64,000 bases of DNA, from assembly GCA_020809705.1 (NCBI GenBank), contig CP085835.1:3348001-3412000 (forward strand), read 5' to 3'. How positions within the stretch are numbered: position 1 is the first letter of the stretch; each line of letters starts with the position of its first letter. A program made the translations under genes and the position numbers. The DNA is from Calonectria ilicicola (lineage: Eukaryota; Ascomycota; Sordariomycetes; Hypocreales; Nectriaceae). The notes beneath the pieces are model-generated. The model was not told the origin of the DNA. It did no database searches and saw only the letters and a list, made by a program, of their open reading frames with translations. Shown here in pieces: positions 22,684 to 36,013 of this stretch.

Positions 22684-25600
22684 ATTATTTTTTTCTTTTA
22701 AAGGTTTATTTTTAAGTTTTAAGAGGATTTAGTAGAAGTAGTATTACCTTTATGCTTTATTATTTTATTTTTTATATATTCTTTTAATTTATTTATAATA
22801 TTTATATATTAAAATTATTATATTTTTAAAATAAGCTTTAGATTCTTATATATTATATTTTATAAGTTATTTAATTTACTTAATTTAATATAATATTTTA
22901 TTATTATTATCTTTATATATAATAATCTTTTTAATCTTTTACTTATTCTCTTTTTTAATTAGCTTTAATAGATAGGTAATAGTACTACCTTTAGTACCTT
23001 TCTAAGGTTTAAATAAGGAAATTAAGAAAATATTATATATCTATTAATATTACTTAAATAAATATACTTTATAAGCCTATTATTCTATTTTTTTAATAAT
23101 AATAATCTTAATAAACTTAAGTATAAGTTTCTTATACTTAAACCTAAAGTTCCTTATAAATAAACTAATAATCTATCCTTTTTTATACTTTATAATAATA
23201 TACCTTTTATTATAATATTTAATTTATATTTCTATAATTTTCTATTAATACTATTAAACTTAAATATATATATAGTTTAAGATTTTAATATACTTTTATA
23301 TACTTTATATATAAATCTTTAAATACTCTAAAGTATACTTAATTATTTTAAAATAATAGCTATATAATACTTATATTAATAACACTTTAATAATACTATA
23401 CTAACTATTATTATAAGTAAACTTACTTTTAAAAAATTATATTATCTATCTTTTCAAAATTTTTCCTATAAATAACCTTAAATATCTCTCTAAGGTTTAA
23501 TATATTTACTTAATTTACTTATTAGTTTAAGAATAGTAGATAGTAAATAATTGCTTAATTATTACTTATTCTTTTATTAATTCTTCCTAGAACTAGCTTA
23601 TAAATAGTTTATCTTAATTATTTATAATACTCTTTAATATTTTATATTAATATTTTATATACTTATATAATATTTATATTATTTAAATAATAATAAGTAT
23701 TTTCTTTATAAATATAAATATAATAAATTTTATTATATAATAAATAATTATAAAAATAATATTATATTCTTCTTTATTATTATAGGTACTTTAAGATAAT
23801 TTTATAATAAAATCTATATTAATTTCTTAAAAGAGATATATTAATAATAGTAGAGATTATAGCTTCCTATATAGTCTATAATATAAGGTTTATATATCTT
23901 AATATATCTAATATTTTAAGATATAATTATATATATTCTCTATAATTCCTTTCTAATAGAATTTTCTTTTAATAAGTTCAATTATCTTAACAACTTCTAT
24001 ATACTTTACCCTTAAATTATTATAATATTTATAAAGTATCTTTATCCTTAATATATATTATACTAAAATAATTCGCTTTTTTTATAAAAGAGTATACTAT
24101 TTCTATTTAAGTAATATACCTTTATATCTCTAGTATCTTATTTAATCTTCTATACTTACTATTAATAAAAAGAATCTTTAGCTTATAATCCTTAGATTAA
24201 TTCTTTTAATTATATAAATAATTAAATAAAAAATATTATTTTACCTTTTATAAGCTCTTTTATAATAGAATATAGAATAAGTTATTCTAGATCAACTACT
24301 CTAGCTTTTAATAGATCCTTATAATTAAAGTATACAATCTCTTTTTATTAAGCACTTTCCTTTATAATAATATTACTAACCTTTTACTATTATATAACTA
24401 AAAAGACTATAATTATATTCCATTAATCTAGTAATCTAATAGCCTATTCCTAATTTAAAAGTAAAGAACCTTTACTTACTACCTAATATATAAATATACT
24501 ATCCTTAAGGCTAATATAAATAGCTTATATATAAGTATTAATAATCTTAATTTTATTTTTTATATTAATAATTATATATTATATATTTAATAATAATTCC
24601 TTTATTAATTAAAATTTCTTTATAAGTATAAAAAGTATATTTTTATATATAATTTCCTCTTTTATATAATCTAATTATCTTAATAAACTATCTACTAAAT
24701 TAAGCTTCTCTAGCCTATATTTAAGATTAAAATTAAATAAAAATAGCCTATAAATCTATTTTATAAATCTTCCTTTAAGATCCTTTATTAAAGCTTTAAT
24801 AATACCTTTAAAAGTAAAGTAATTTATTAGTACTATAAATTTCTTTAATAGCTCTAATAAATAGTAACTTTAATGCTTTAAGTTCTTAATAATTATAAGT
24901 AATTCTTATTATTTAATTCCTTAATATTATTTAATATTAAAGAGCTTTCTTAATTAGTAGGCTATTAAATGCTATTAATCTTTTATAAGCTATAATAAAA
25001 TCTTTAAAATAATTTTAGTAGATATATTTATCTTAATATAGGCTTTTAGAGTTAGATCTTAATATTATAAGATGGTTGTTAAATAGAAGGCTATCTTTAG
25101 TTCTTGGAATATATTTTCTTTAATTTTGGTTTAAGTAAGGTCTTTAATTTTATAATTATTCTTACTTCTTTTAAATAGCTTTATTAAAGATCCTATTATT
25201 TTAAAATATTTAAGAATAAACTTTTAATAGAAGTTATAAAAGTTAAAGAATATCTATATATTTTTATATAATATTAATTTCTTTTATTTAGTAATAGATT
25301 AGATTTATATAAGATTTATTTTAATACTTTTTTAAATAATTATATACTTTAAGAATTCTATCTTTTATTAATAAAAAGTATATTTAAAAAGTTTAATATA
25401 TAATTAAAAATTATATAACTACCTAAGGATCTTCTTAATATTCTTAATATATTATTTTTTATTTTAAAATAAATAATAATATTATTTAAATATATAATAT
25501 AATAAATATTTAAAAGTCCTATAAGTATATGGTAAATATATGCTTAAAAGGTAGCCAGAGCATTAGTTAACTTAAATAATATAATTATATACTTAAAATA

Positions 25601-28042
25601 GCTATATTAAGTTCTAAAAGTAATCTTCTATTTATTACTTTTTTTAATTTTAATATAATAATATATATTATAAATATTAATCTTAGTAATTTATCTTACT
25701 TTTACTAATCTATCTAAAAGATTATTAATAAATAAAAGTAAATACTAATTCTTAATAGTAATTATATTATAATCTTTATAATCTATATATAAATATATAA
25801 TACTATCTTTCTTTAATATAAATAATATTAATATATTAATAGTATTAATTAATAATTATATTCTACTACTAATAATATTATTTATTATATATATTTATAA
25901 TATATAATATTATTTAATATTTAATAAATATAATAAACTATATAAAAGCTCTTTGCTTTCTATAGTATTAATAAAATATTCTATATTTTTAAAAAATAAT
26001 AACTTTATTACCTTTATTTTATTAAATATATACTACTTTAATTATAATTTTAAAGGTAGTACACTAATATTATTATTAATAGCTTTATTTTTAAAGCTTT
26101 AATTAACTTTTTCTTTAATAATTATATATTAATAATATAAAGTATATAAGCTTTTCTATTATTCTTTACTAATTCTTTTATAATATCCTTAGATTTTATA
26201 AGAGAAATAGGTTTATATATTTAATAATAATTATATATATTAATTATAATACTTTCTCTATCTATAGAACTATTTAAAAGGAGTAGATTATTAGTATCTT
26301 TTAAATATTATATTTTAATAAATATTCTTTAGATCTTTTAAAGTATTCTTTAATAATTAATTAAGAATAAAGTTAATTAATATATCTTATATAAGATTAA
26401 TATAATTCTATTATAGCTTTTTAATATAAGTATAGTTATATCTAGGGCTAGCTTTAAACCTAGTCTTTATATTAGTTATTAGTTAATAAGATCTATTTAT
26501 ATATAAGTGTTTATATTTACTTAGACTTCTTCTTCCTTATAAGTATTAAGCATTAATACTTTTTCTCAGATAATCTATCCTAAAGATAGAAGTTTCTTAT
26601 ATATAATAGCTTTATATATTAAGCTTATATCTACTTATTTTTTAATAAATCTATTTTAATAAAATTATTATTAATAATTTAAATTTTAATAATTTTAAAA
26701 GATATATTATTTTTTTATTATAATAAATAATAAAAAAAATATAATCTTTTTTATTATAAGTATAATAAATTAGAAGTTAAATATAATTAGGATTAATAAC
26801 CTTCTTTATATTATTAAAAGTAATAAAAAAAATAAATTTAATATTATTTCTTGAAGAGGTTAGTCTAGATATACTTTCTTAGCTTCTACCTTTACCTTAG
26901 CCTCTACCTTAGCCTCTATAGCTACTAGAATATTACTTTTAAAAGCTTTTTTATTAATTAAGGAATGATCTTTTAATACTATTACTCTTTTATATTTCTT
27001 AATTATTTTAATAAAAATAGGTTTAAAATTATTTAACTTTATTAGTTATTTTATAGGATTTCTTAAATTTTACTTTTTATTTTAATATTTCTATTTTTAA
27101 TTTAAATTATAACTTAAAATAATATTAATAAACTAAGATAGTATTATTTTTTAAGCTTTTAATATCTAATATAATATATAGGGCTATTTATATAGTAAAG
27201 TGCTATTATAGTATATAATCTTTCTTTTATTTTAAAAATAATAATTTATTATAGAGCTAGTACTTATATAAATCTAGGTTAATATATATCTTATATATAA
27301 AAATAAGAAAGTCTTTTTATAAAAGGTCTTAGCTAGTAAGCTCCTTAATATAATTATACTATTATATCTATAGAGGATATAAGAATTTAATTATAGCTTA
27401 CTTTATATATTATATAGTAGAACTGCCTAGCTATAAGCTATTACTAACTTTAATAATATAGATCTAGTTATTAATTTAGATATTTAATATATTTTTATTA
27501 AGCCTTTTATAATTATATAATAAAGGTTTCTTATAGTCCTTTCTTAGACCTATACTAGGCTATATAGCTAACTAGTATAATATATTTATCTAGAATTACT
27601 ACTACTAAGCCTAAAGTTACTATTATTATATTTAGAACTATTTCTATTATTAAACTATTATAATTATAAAATTTTTTATAAATATTATAATTTTCTTTAT
27701 ATTATATAAAATTTATATTATAAATAATAATAATATTTATTTCTTAATATTCTCTAAATCTTAAAATTCTTACTTTTTTAATTTTATAATTAGAATATTT
27801 TTAAAAATTAAAATAAAAAATATATTTAGATTTTTTAAAATTTTACTCTTTTAAATAAACTCTTCTTAAAATTCCTATTTATACTCTTAATTATATATAA
27901 TTTACATTTATAATTTTTATTTATTATAATAAATCCTTATTAATTTAAAAAATAATAATATAATACTAATCCTTTCTAAACTTCTAATAACTCTACCTAT
28001 TATATAATATACTAATCTTCTAAAAAAAAGAAATTAAAGAAT

Positions 28043-28257
28043 TATAATAAACTAGATTTATAACTAAAATAAAACACAAATAAAACTACAATAAACCTCT
28101 ATTCTTATTACCAAAACTTCAACTTAACAAACCATAGAACCATTCACCTACACTCACTACATAATACTATTATAGGTGTCCTTGCCCTATAGCATCTTGC
28201 GCTAGTACACATTCGGTATGCGTGCTTGATTGGTCCTCTTGGTCCCACATCTTTACA
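28043..28257 (-). repeat. LTR of element C (right copy)
   Basis: The first ~105 bp show A where the left copy or ancestral sequence has G; the last ~110 bp are nearly undamaged. 215 bp. Confidence 0.88.
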
Positions 28258-28713
28258 AACAACAGGATGACTTCCAGCCCCCGCCAATTCAGGTTGTAAG
28301 GATCCGTACTTCCCATTACGTCAATTAGCCCGTCAGGCCAAAAGATAAGTCAATAATCGCAATGCTTGCAATTACAGGTACGGATAACAGCTATTAAATA
28401 GGGTCTCGTGCGCCCAGTTGCACAGGTCGTAACACAGGTAGATGGCGAAGATGAGTGGATAGTCGAAGAAATCTTATATACTAAGTGGAAGCAACAAGGA
28501 CGAGGCAAGATCCGAGAAGCTCTTGTTCGATGGTATGGCTATGAAGAACCTACTTGGCAACCAGTAGAGTTCTTGATAAAGCTAGAAGCCCTGGATACAT
28601 ATAAAGCTACCTATGGGCCGATCATGGAATCAGATAGCCCGGTAAGCGAGTATACAGCACCAAAGCAGCGAAGTTGCTGCTTGGAAGAGAGGGGGGGTAA
28701 TATTATAGGCTGA
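28258..28713 (+). pseudogene. Chromodomain end of the integrase of element A (spared from RIP)
   Basis: This is the 3' end of the element A polyprotein, separated from its upstream part (ending about 22,468) by element C. The readable part includes a chromodomain, 'EWIVEEILYTKWKQQGRGKIREALVRWYGYEEPTWQP', with the aromatic Trp/Tyr residues typical of chromovirus integrases, which bind methylated histone H3 and steer integration into heterochromatin. The open frame 28408-28713 begins only at a GTG and is not an independent gene. An in-frame TAA occurs upstream at about 28,326. The 3' LTR follows at 28701. Confidence 0.88.
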
Positions 28714-28912
28714 AGCTTGGTAGAGGATTATAGTTATGCTGTATCTATCTAGATTAAGTTTTATAATTATATTAGTAATAAGGGTATACTAAGGTATATA
28801 TAATTAGAAGAATATGTTCTTTTGATTATCTTCTTCTTTTTCCTTCTTAGCTTTAGATAGATTAATATAGAGTACCTTTTAGGTTGAATAAACCCAGGAC
28901 CAGCCCTTTATA
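28701..28912 (+). repeat. 3' LTR of element A
   Basis: 212 bp; matches the interrupted 5' LTR along its length and is followed by the target duplication AGAAG at 28913-28917. Confidence 0.9.
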
Positions 28913-29416
28913 AGAAGTATTTAATATATTAGGTTTTTCTTTTTCCTTTCTTAAATTATAAGCTTTTAAGTCTAATCTTCTTTTTTAATATAAATATTAT
29001 ATCTAAACTACTTCTTAATTATATAATTATTAAAGTTATTACTTAAGGTAAAAAAGTAATAATTAAAGTAATATAATCACTATAAGGCTTAATAATTATT
29101 ATTAAAGCTAGATATTATTATAATAAGGATAATATCCTTATTAATATTAACTATTATATATTCCTTAAGGATAACTTTTGTTAAGAGAATAAGAAAGGAA
29201 GAAATTAACCTTCTAGTAGCATTAATCGCATCCACAGAGGTTAATAACTCCTTATTACCTAGCTAAAAAGTTATAGGCTAGGTATTTTTCTTTATATAGA
29301 TTGAAAATATCTTCAAGTTATTATTCATCTAACCTAGCTATAATAGTATTTTATTAAAATTCTAGAAATTAGTTACTATAATTAAGGCTCTTATTATAAT
29401 AGCTTCTAGCTCTATA

Positions 29417-29806
29417 TGTTACAACCCATGTCATACCCAGGGCGGTCTAAGATAGCAGAATGCCACACCCTATAAAAAACCAACTACCTTATAATTATAT
29501 ACAATCAATTAAATATAAAGTAATAAGAGCGACTATTATAATAAGTGTAAAAGATGTTGCACCTAGCGCACCGAGCGTACTATATATACTAAAATAGGAT
29601 AGTAATATATAGATAGATTAAATCTTATTATAAGAAATAGTTTTAATTAGCTTTTAATATAATTTAATTACCTTAATTATAATTAACTATTACTTAATAT
29701 AATATCTTTATTATTTTATTTATTATAATATATCTAATTACCTTATTAATAATAAACCTTTTATTTTAATTAATTTATTAAATTAGAAATTAATTAAATT
29801 ATTATA
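29417..29806 (+). repeat. 5' LTR of element B
   Basis: 390 bp, begins TGTTACAACCCATGTCATAC. Its first third is the less damaged copy. Confidence 0.9.
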
Positions 29807-32800
29807 TATTAAAAACTTTTATTTAATTAATTATTTATATTAATAATTAAATAATAATAATATCTAAAAAGAACCTTATTACTACTACTTCTCCTAATAA
29901 TATTAAATTAATTATAAAATTATAATAAATTAAGAAAAAACTTATAAATATATAAGCCTAATTTAAAATAAAAAAAGCTAGAACTACTATAATCAAAGGA
30001 AGCAAAAGTAAAGATATTAATGAAATTCTAAGACCCCTAGCCCTAGAACCCTTTCTAAGGAAAGCTATTAATATAATCCCCTTCCTTATCCAAATAAAAG
30101 AATACTTTTGCTTCTTCCTAACCTAATTTATAACTTTTAAAGCCTAAGTATTATATACTAAAACCTTTCTTTAAGAAAATATAAAAGTATAATTTAAATC
30201 TATTATAAGAGATTATTTAGAAAATAAGGATAATATTAATTAAATTGAAGAAACTTAAGAGATTTTTAGAAATTGGGAAAATTTTAAGATTACTATTAAA
30301 GATAACTTTAGTATAATTAATATAAAATAATAAGCTATAAATTAATTATATAAGCTTAAATAAATAAAATCTTATAATTAGTATTTAGCTGAATTTAAAA
30401 AAATTATAATATAAATAGCCTAGAATAATAATATATTAATAGAACTCTACTATAAAGGCCTAAAGGGCAAAATTAAGAATAAAATCTATAAGAAAGATCA
30501 GCTAGAAAAACTCTTAAAATATATTAAAAGTATTATTAAGATTAATAAAAGATAATTTAACTAATATAAAGAATATACCTAAAATAATAAAACCCTATAT
30601 ATCCTAAATAAAGAAAAAACCTAAAGTAAATAGTAAAATATTATATATAGGACTTATTTAGGATTAATAGAACTTAATATTACCTAAAATTATAATAAAA
30701 ATAAGATTATTTACTTTAATTATAGAAAGAAAGAATATAAATCCTTTAAATGCTACTCCTTAAAAATAAAAAACTAATTTAAATTTATACTAAAAGAATA
30801 AAAATAACTTAATATTATAAAAACCTAATAAATCTTAATACTAAAAGAAAAAAAGGATATTATAAGAAAAGTTATTCTTACTATTATTAAAAAATATAAA
30901 CCAACTATTATAATTAAGTAATATATAGAAGATTATAAGTTATATAAAGTAAAACTTACTTTATAATAAAAAATTAATAAAGCTATTTAAAAAGTATAAT
31001 TAACCTAATAAGAAGGCTAGTCCTACCTTCTCTATAAATAACTAAAATAAGCTAAGAAGATAGAAATTCTTACATCTATCCTAAATATATATACTAATAA
31101 AGCACTAGTATAATAGGATATTTATACTTATAATAAAAATAGAAATAAAAAATAGATAATTAATATTAAAAAAATAGCCTAATAAGTTAAAGAACTTTTA
31201 TAGAATAAAGATAAAGTTTTCCTACTTATATAAAGTAAATGGCAACTAGGAAACCATAACCTTTAATTTATTTAATATAAGGAAAATAACCCTAGACTAA
31301 ATACAACATATAAAGAATATAAAAATATCTTATAAATAAGCTATTATAACTATAACTATTTCTAATATATAGAGCAAAAATAATATATAATATACTTCTT
31401 TATTAGGGTAGAAGATATAATTATCCACTACACTTATAAAAGATACTTTAATTAATATAAAATAATAAGAAAAAACCTCCATTATTAGTTTACTATATTA
31501 GAACTAAATAAGCTTAAGTTCTTTAATTATAATAAGCTACCCTAGAATAAATATTAAAATCTTAAATATAATATCTATATAATAGATAAAGTAATAGTCT
31601 AATATTAAATAAAATTAAAAAATAAGTAGAGCCTTTTATAGAAGAGTAGTAGAAATAATTAGAATAATAATCTTAAAAATTACTAAAAGAACTTCTTAAA
31701 AAGCTTTATATTTTATAATTAAAAAGTAATCTTAATAATAATTAGAAATAAAAATAAGGATTAAAGGGAAGTAATATAATACTATAGTAAATAGTGGAGC
31801 TAAGTAGAATTATATAAATCCTTAAATAATTAACTAACTTTAGCTATTATAGATAATAAAAGTTAATCTATATAAAATTATTAATATAAAAGGAACCCCT
31901 TTTAATTATAATAATAATATTATAAATAAAAAGATTAATTATTTAAAAGTCTTTATTAAAGGAAAGAATTAAAGAATAATCTTTAATATTATTAATATTA
32001 AATAATATAATCTAGTTTTAGGGTACCTATAATTATATTAATATAATCCTAATATCTATTAGTATATTAGCTAGGTATAAATACCTAAGAAGTATAATAT
32101 AATTAGTAATATTTTTATAAAATATAATAAAAGATCTTGAATTTTTAGTTTTAATTAAATAAAAGATATAAGTAAAAAAGAATCTTTATTACTTAAAGAA
32201 ATAAAATATAAATATAAAAATAATTAAAAAAGATAAAAATAATAAATAATTATTTACCTTAAAATATAATTTTAATAAATTAATAAAAATCTTAAAAAAA
32301 TAAAAGCTAAAATAAAAATAAATAGATTATATAATATACTTTTATAATACTAAATCTATAAAAAACTCTTTATAAAAAAACTAGATACTAGATTACTTAA
32401 GTTTAATTAATAAAACTATAAAATCATCTTTAAAAATAGATTTAATACCTAATTTTACTTTATTTATAATCTCAACTAAATTAAGCTTAATACTTTAAAG
32501 AAATATATCTAAGATATATTTAAAAAAAATATATCTATATTTTAAACTTTAAAGCTAATTATCCTATTATATTTATATCTAAGAAAAACAGAAAGCTATA
32601 CCTTATTATAAACTACTAATAGCTTAATAATATTACTATTAAAGATCACACTCCACTACCACTAATCAATAAAATAAAAGATTACCTTTATAAAGCTAAT
32701 ATCTTTATTATATTAGATCTTAAAGAAATATATAATCTTATTTATATTAAAGAAGAATATAAATAAAAAACCACTTTTTAAACTAAATTTAAATTATTTA

Positions 32801-34154
32801 AATATTTAATTATACCTTTTAAACTTACAAATATACTAATATTATTCTAATAAATAATAACCAATATATTATAAAAACATTTAAATATCTTTATTATTTA
32901 CTATTTAAATAATATCTTTATTTTCTTTAAAAATAAAGAAGAATATAAAGAATATATTTATAAGATCTTAAAAGCTCTTTAAGATATTAAACTTTTAATT
33001 AAATTAGAAAAAAGTAAGTTCTATATTTAAGAAGTAGAATTTCTAGAATATATTATTAGCCCTAATAAAATTCATATAGATCTAAAGAAAGTTATTATAG
33101 TAAAAGATTAGAAGGAATTTATTAATATAAAGGAAGTATAAGCTTTTCTTAGATTTATTAATTATTATTAAAGATTTATTAAAGGATTTAATAAAATTAC
33201 TTTAAATATAATAGAATTAATTAAAAAAGGAATTACCTTTTAATAAAAAAATAAAGTATAATAATTATTTAAAGCTATAAAAAATACTATTTTAAAAGAA
33301 CCTATCCTTACAATATTCAACCTTAATAAGCCTATAAAGCTAGAAACTAATATATTAGACTTTGCCCTAGGGGCCTAGATCGGATAATAAGATAAATAAG
33401 AAAATCTATATCCTATAGTATTCTACTTATATAAATTATATAGCCCTAAGCTAAATTACTTTATTTATAATAAAGAATTTTTTACTATTATTAATACTTT
33501 TAAAGAATTCTAATAATACTTTTTAAAAAGTAATTATAAAATTAAAGTATATATTAATTATAAAAATATTACCTACTTTACAACTACTTAAAAATTTAAT
33601 AAAAAATAATTATAATATATAAAATATCTATTCAAATTTAATTATTAAATTATCTATATAAAAGAAATTAAGAATAGCTATATTAATATAATTAGCTATT
33701 AATCTAATTATAATATAAAAAAACTAAAAATATAAGAAAAACTATTAATCTATAATACTAATAGAGGCCTAGAATAAGCCTTAATTAATAGAATAATAAT
33801 AAAAATAAAGAAAATAATTACTACTATAAGAGTAAAAGGACTATCATATATAACTAAAACTATTATTATAAAAATATTAATATAATAAGTAGAATAAAGC
33901 AATCTATTACTAAAAAAATCAAAGAATATAATCTAGTACTTTTAGAAGAAAAAAATAAACTACTTATAAGTACTAGAGGAATATTAAATAGAATTAATAA
34001 AGAACATTTACAAATATCTTTTATATAGCTATAAAGGTATTAATAAAACTTTTAAATAAATTAAATAAATATTTTCCTTTAGTAAGATAAAGAAGAAAGT
34101 TAAATAAATATATAAAAAATATAGCCTATATTGACACTCTAAAAAACTAAGATA

Positions 34155-36013
34155 TAGAGTCCTTCCCCACCCAACCGTGACCCCACCCGACCGCGGGCAT
34201 CAGCCAAATCGTGACCAAAGGCGTTATCCTTCATAACTCCATAAAAACATAGTAAATTTACTAGCAATTATTGGATATTATAGATTATACCCTCCTCAGC
34301 TGATGTTGCATTTTCAATTGCATTCCTTTCCGCCCGGGCCTGCCCTCTCTCAATGAGGCGCTGTGACCGACGCCGGGCCCCTTGACAAGCCTCTTCTATT
34401 TAAACCAATGTTGCAAATCCCTCATTAGGGCTTTTCTTAACTGCTTGCCTTTCTGTGGGCTATGTTGAAGCTATTTTGGTCTAAAGGTAATTGCACTTGA
34501 CCTCCAATGTAGCTATTTAGGCAGCTTATTTATTAATCTATTTCCCTGCCTTTTAAAGTAAAGTTTATATATTGTGATAAATATTATTTATTATCTTTTC
34601 TATTGAATCTACCTGTAAATGTAAATACTTTAAATTCCTAGGTATATTAATAGCTATATTATTATCTTTTTTCTAGTATTTAGATGTAGAAGATAGAGAT
34701 ATTGGGGGTGATGCTATTAGGGAGGCCTTAGTATTAATAATCTAGGCTAGTGGCTTAGAAATATTAAAAGAATAAATTCCAATTATTAAAAATCCTTTTT
34801 TAAGATTATTTAATAATATTATTTTATTAGAAGTTATTTTATAATACTCCAAGAAGCATTATTTTATAATTAAAGTAGTTACTTTGAAGGTAGTATTATA
34901 GTAGGTCTTTATATAAAAGGTGGTTTTAAGAGGGTTGAAAATATTAATATTAAAAGGCTGTATAACTTATAATATATATAATAGAAGGTAAAGAGGCTAT
35001 ATGAGGTTAAAAAAGCATATGTGTATAAATGGAACTAATATATATGATGTATGACTATTAATAATAAGGACCCTCTATAGATTCTTTTTTTAAGGCCATG
35101 TTTCCAGGATAAATATCTCCTCCAACCATTTAAAAAGGATATCTACATTTACTTAGCCCAAGGGGCTATAGGTATATTTCCATTAAGGAAAATTCTTATT
35201 GAACTATTAGCCTTGAAGCCTCATACTAGTGAAAGTAACACATAGTATAAGGCATCTTCCATCAGCACTTCCTACCTCTATAATCATAACCTAATCTATA
35301 GAATTACTCTCTATTATAGTTAAACAGGAAGTTAGATATATTCTAATAACCTTCTTGATATATATTTCTTACTTATAGAGATTATATTCATTTATATTAT
35401 AAAAACAGTTAAACCTAACCTTTTTATACTTTAAAACTCAGTCTAAGTTAGCATACTAACACTATATAACTTCCTTCATTATAGCCTATAAATATATAGC
35501 CTCTAGAGACTAAAATACCTTCATTTTAACATTATTATAATATTGAAGGAAACAGTCAACCTAGTTATTCTTAAAAGGGCTGTCATCCCCGCCCTTACTT
35601 AAAATCAGCTTAGTAAAGGACTATACCTCCCGCCTCATCGGGGCACGACTAGCTTCTTCCTCCATTAAAATCCATTTTATTAGGTATTTCTCTTATATAT
35701 TAGATAACTACTATAAAGGCTCTTAAGCTTATATTGCTAATTAGGCGCTGTTAAGTTAGCTATATAGCGTGGAGGGAGTAATACTATAATATCAACTAAC
35801 AAGCTCGATTTACCCACCTTCCTTAACTTTTTCAGCAGCTACAACTAACACATTTTAATAATCAGCCTTAGAATAACTTATAGTCATTTTTTCAATTAAA
35901 TTGGATAAGGATTACTATGGATTTGGTGTGAGTTACAGTGGAGGTGAAGGAATTACATGTCCGGAAGCATGTTGTGGAAAGGTGGGGTTATGGTTGGGTG
36001 GGGAAGGACTCTA
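34155..36013 (-). mobile_element. Fot1/pogo-type DNA transposon nested in element B
   Basis: Terminal inverted repeats of about 31 bp starting GAGTCCTTCCCCACCCAACC (34157 inward; 36011 inward on the other strand) with two or three differences. The target duplication is TA at 34155-34156 and 36012-36013. Length 1,855 bp, the classic size of Fot1-like elements. The minus strand carries decayed transposase: around 35,050-34,900 'GSLLLIVIHHIY' and 'IISYTAF-Y-YFQPS' correspond to the 'LLIVDGHSSH' and 'HTTHLLQPLDVGVF..L' blocks of pogo-family DDE transposases. It interrupts the integrase of B exactly where 'LRYR-KPYGLLQPL'-like residues would be continuous. The ends keep near-normal composition, the interior is AT-rich. 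Confidence 0.88.

Larger units (their letters stand above)
22464..28262 (-). mobile_element. Element C: Ty3/gypsy-type LTR retrotransposon nested in element A, reverse orientation
   Basis: Two direct repeats of exactly 215 bp, 22469-22683 and 28043-28257, start TG(TAACG) and end (TTTA)CA or their RIP-altered forms. The target duplication is AATAA (22464-22468) and AACAA (28258-28262), differing by one C-to-T. Total 5,789 bp. The pol relic is on the minus strand: around 25,470-25,800 it reads 'ITKINIYNIYYYIKIK', 'LTNALATF' and IYLNNIIIYF, the decayed reverse-transcriptase DIY.A/..ATFQ/YLDDILIY blocks. Excising the element and one target copy makes the integrase of A continuous (...DPLPGQ-QQDD...). 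No intact frame remains. Confidence 0.88.
16764..28917 (+). mobile_element. Element A: Ty3/gypsy chromovirus-type LTR retrotransposon (RIP-decayed)
   Basis: LTRs of 212 bp: 16769-17825 (containing an 845-bp insertion) and 28701-28912; both begin TG/TA-(TCACAGGCTGAAGCCTGG-like). The target duplication is AGAAG at 16764-16768 and 28913-28917. Without later insertions the element is about 5.5 kb, normal for the group. Plus-strand pol relics read in order: gag-like sequence (about 18.9-19.6 kb); reverse transcriptase at about 19.95-20.4 kb, with 'AKYFTKLDII-AFHKVRIAKGYEWKTAF'-like residues and YLDNILIYF in place of YLDDILIYS; an integrase C-terminus (22.13-22.46 kb) that continues past nested element C into a chromodomain (28.26-28.70 kb). 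Stop codons are frequent, mainly from C-to-T change, and no full frame remains. Confidence 0.9.

Noticed and set aside
28408..28713. Independent chromodomain gene
   Set aside because: It begins at a GTG, has no promoter or ATG, and continues the integrase frame of element A; it ends at the 3' LTR.
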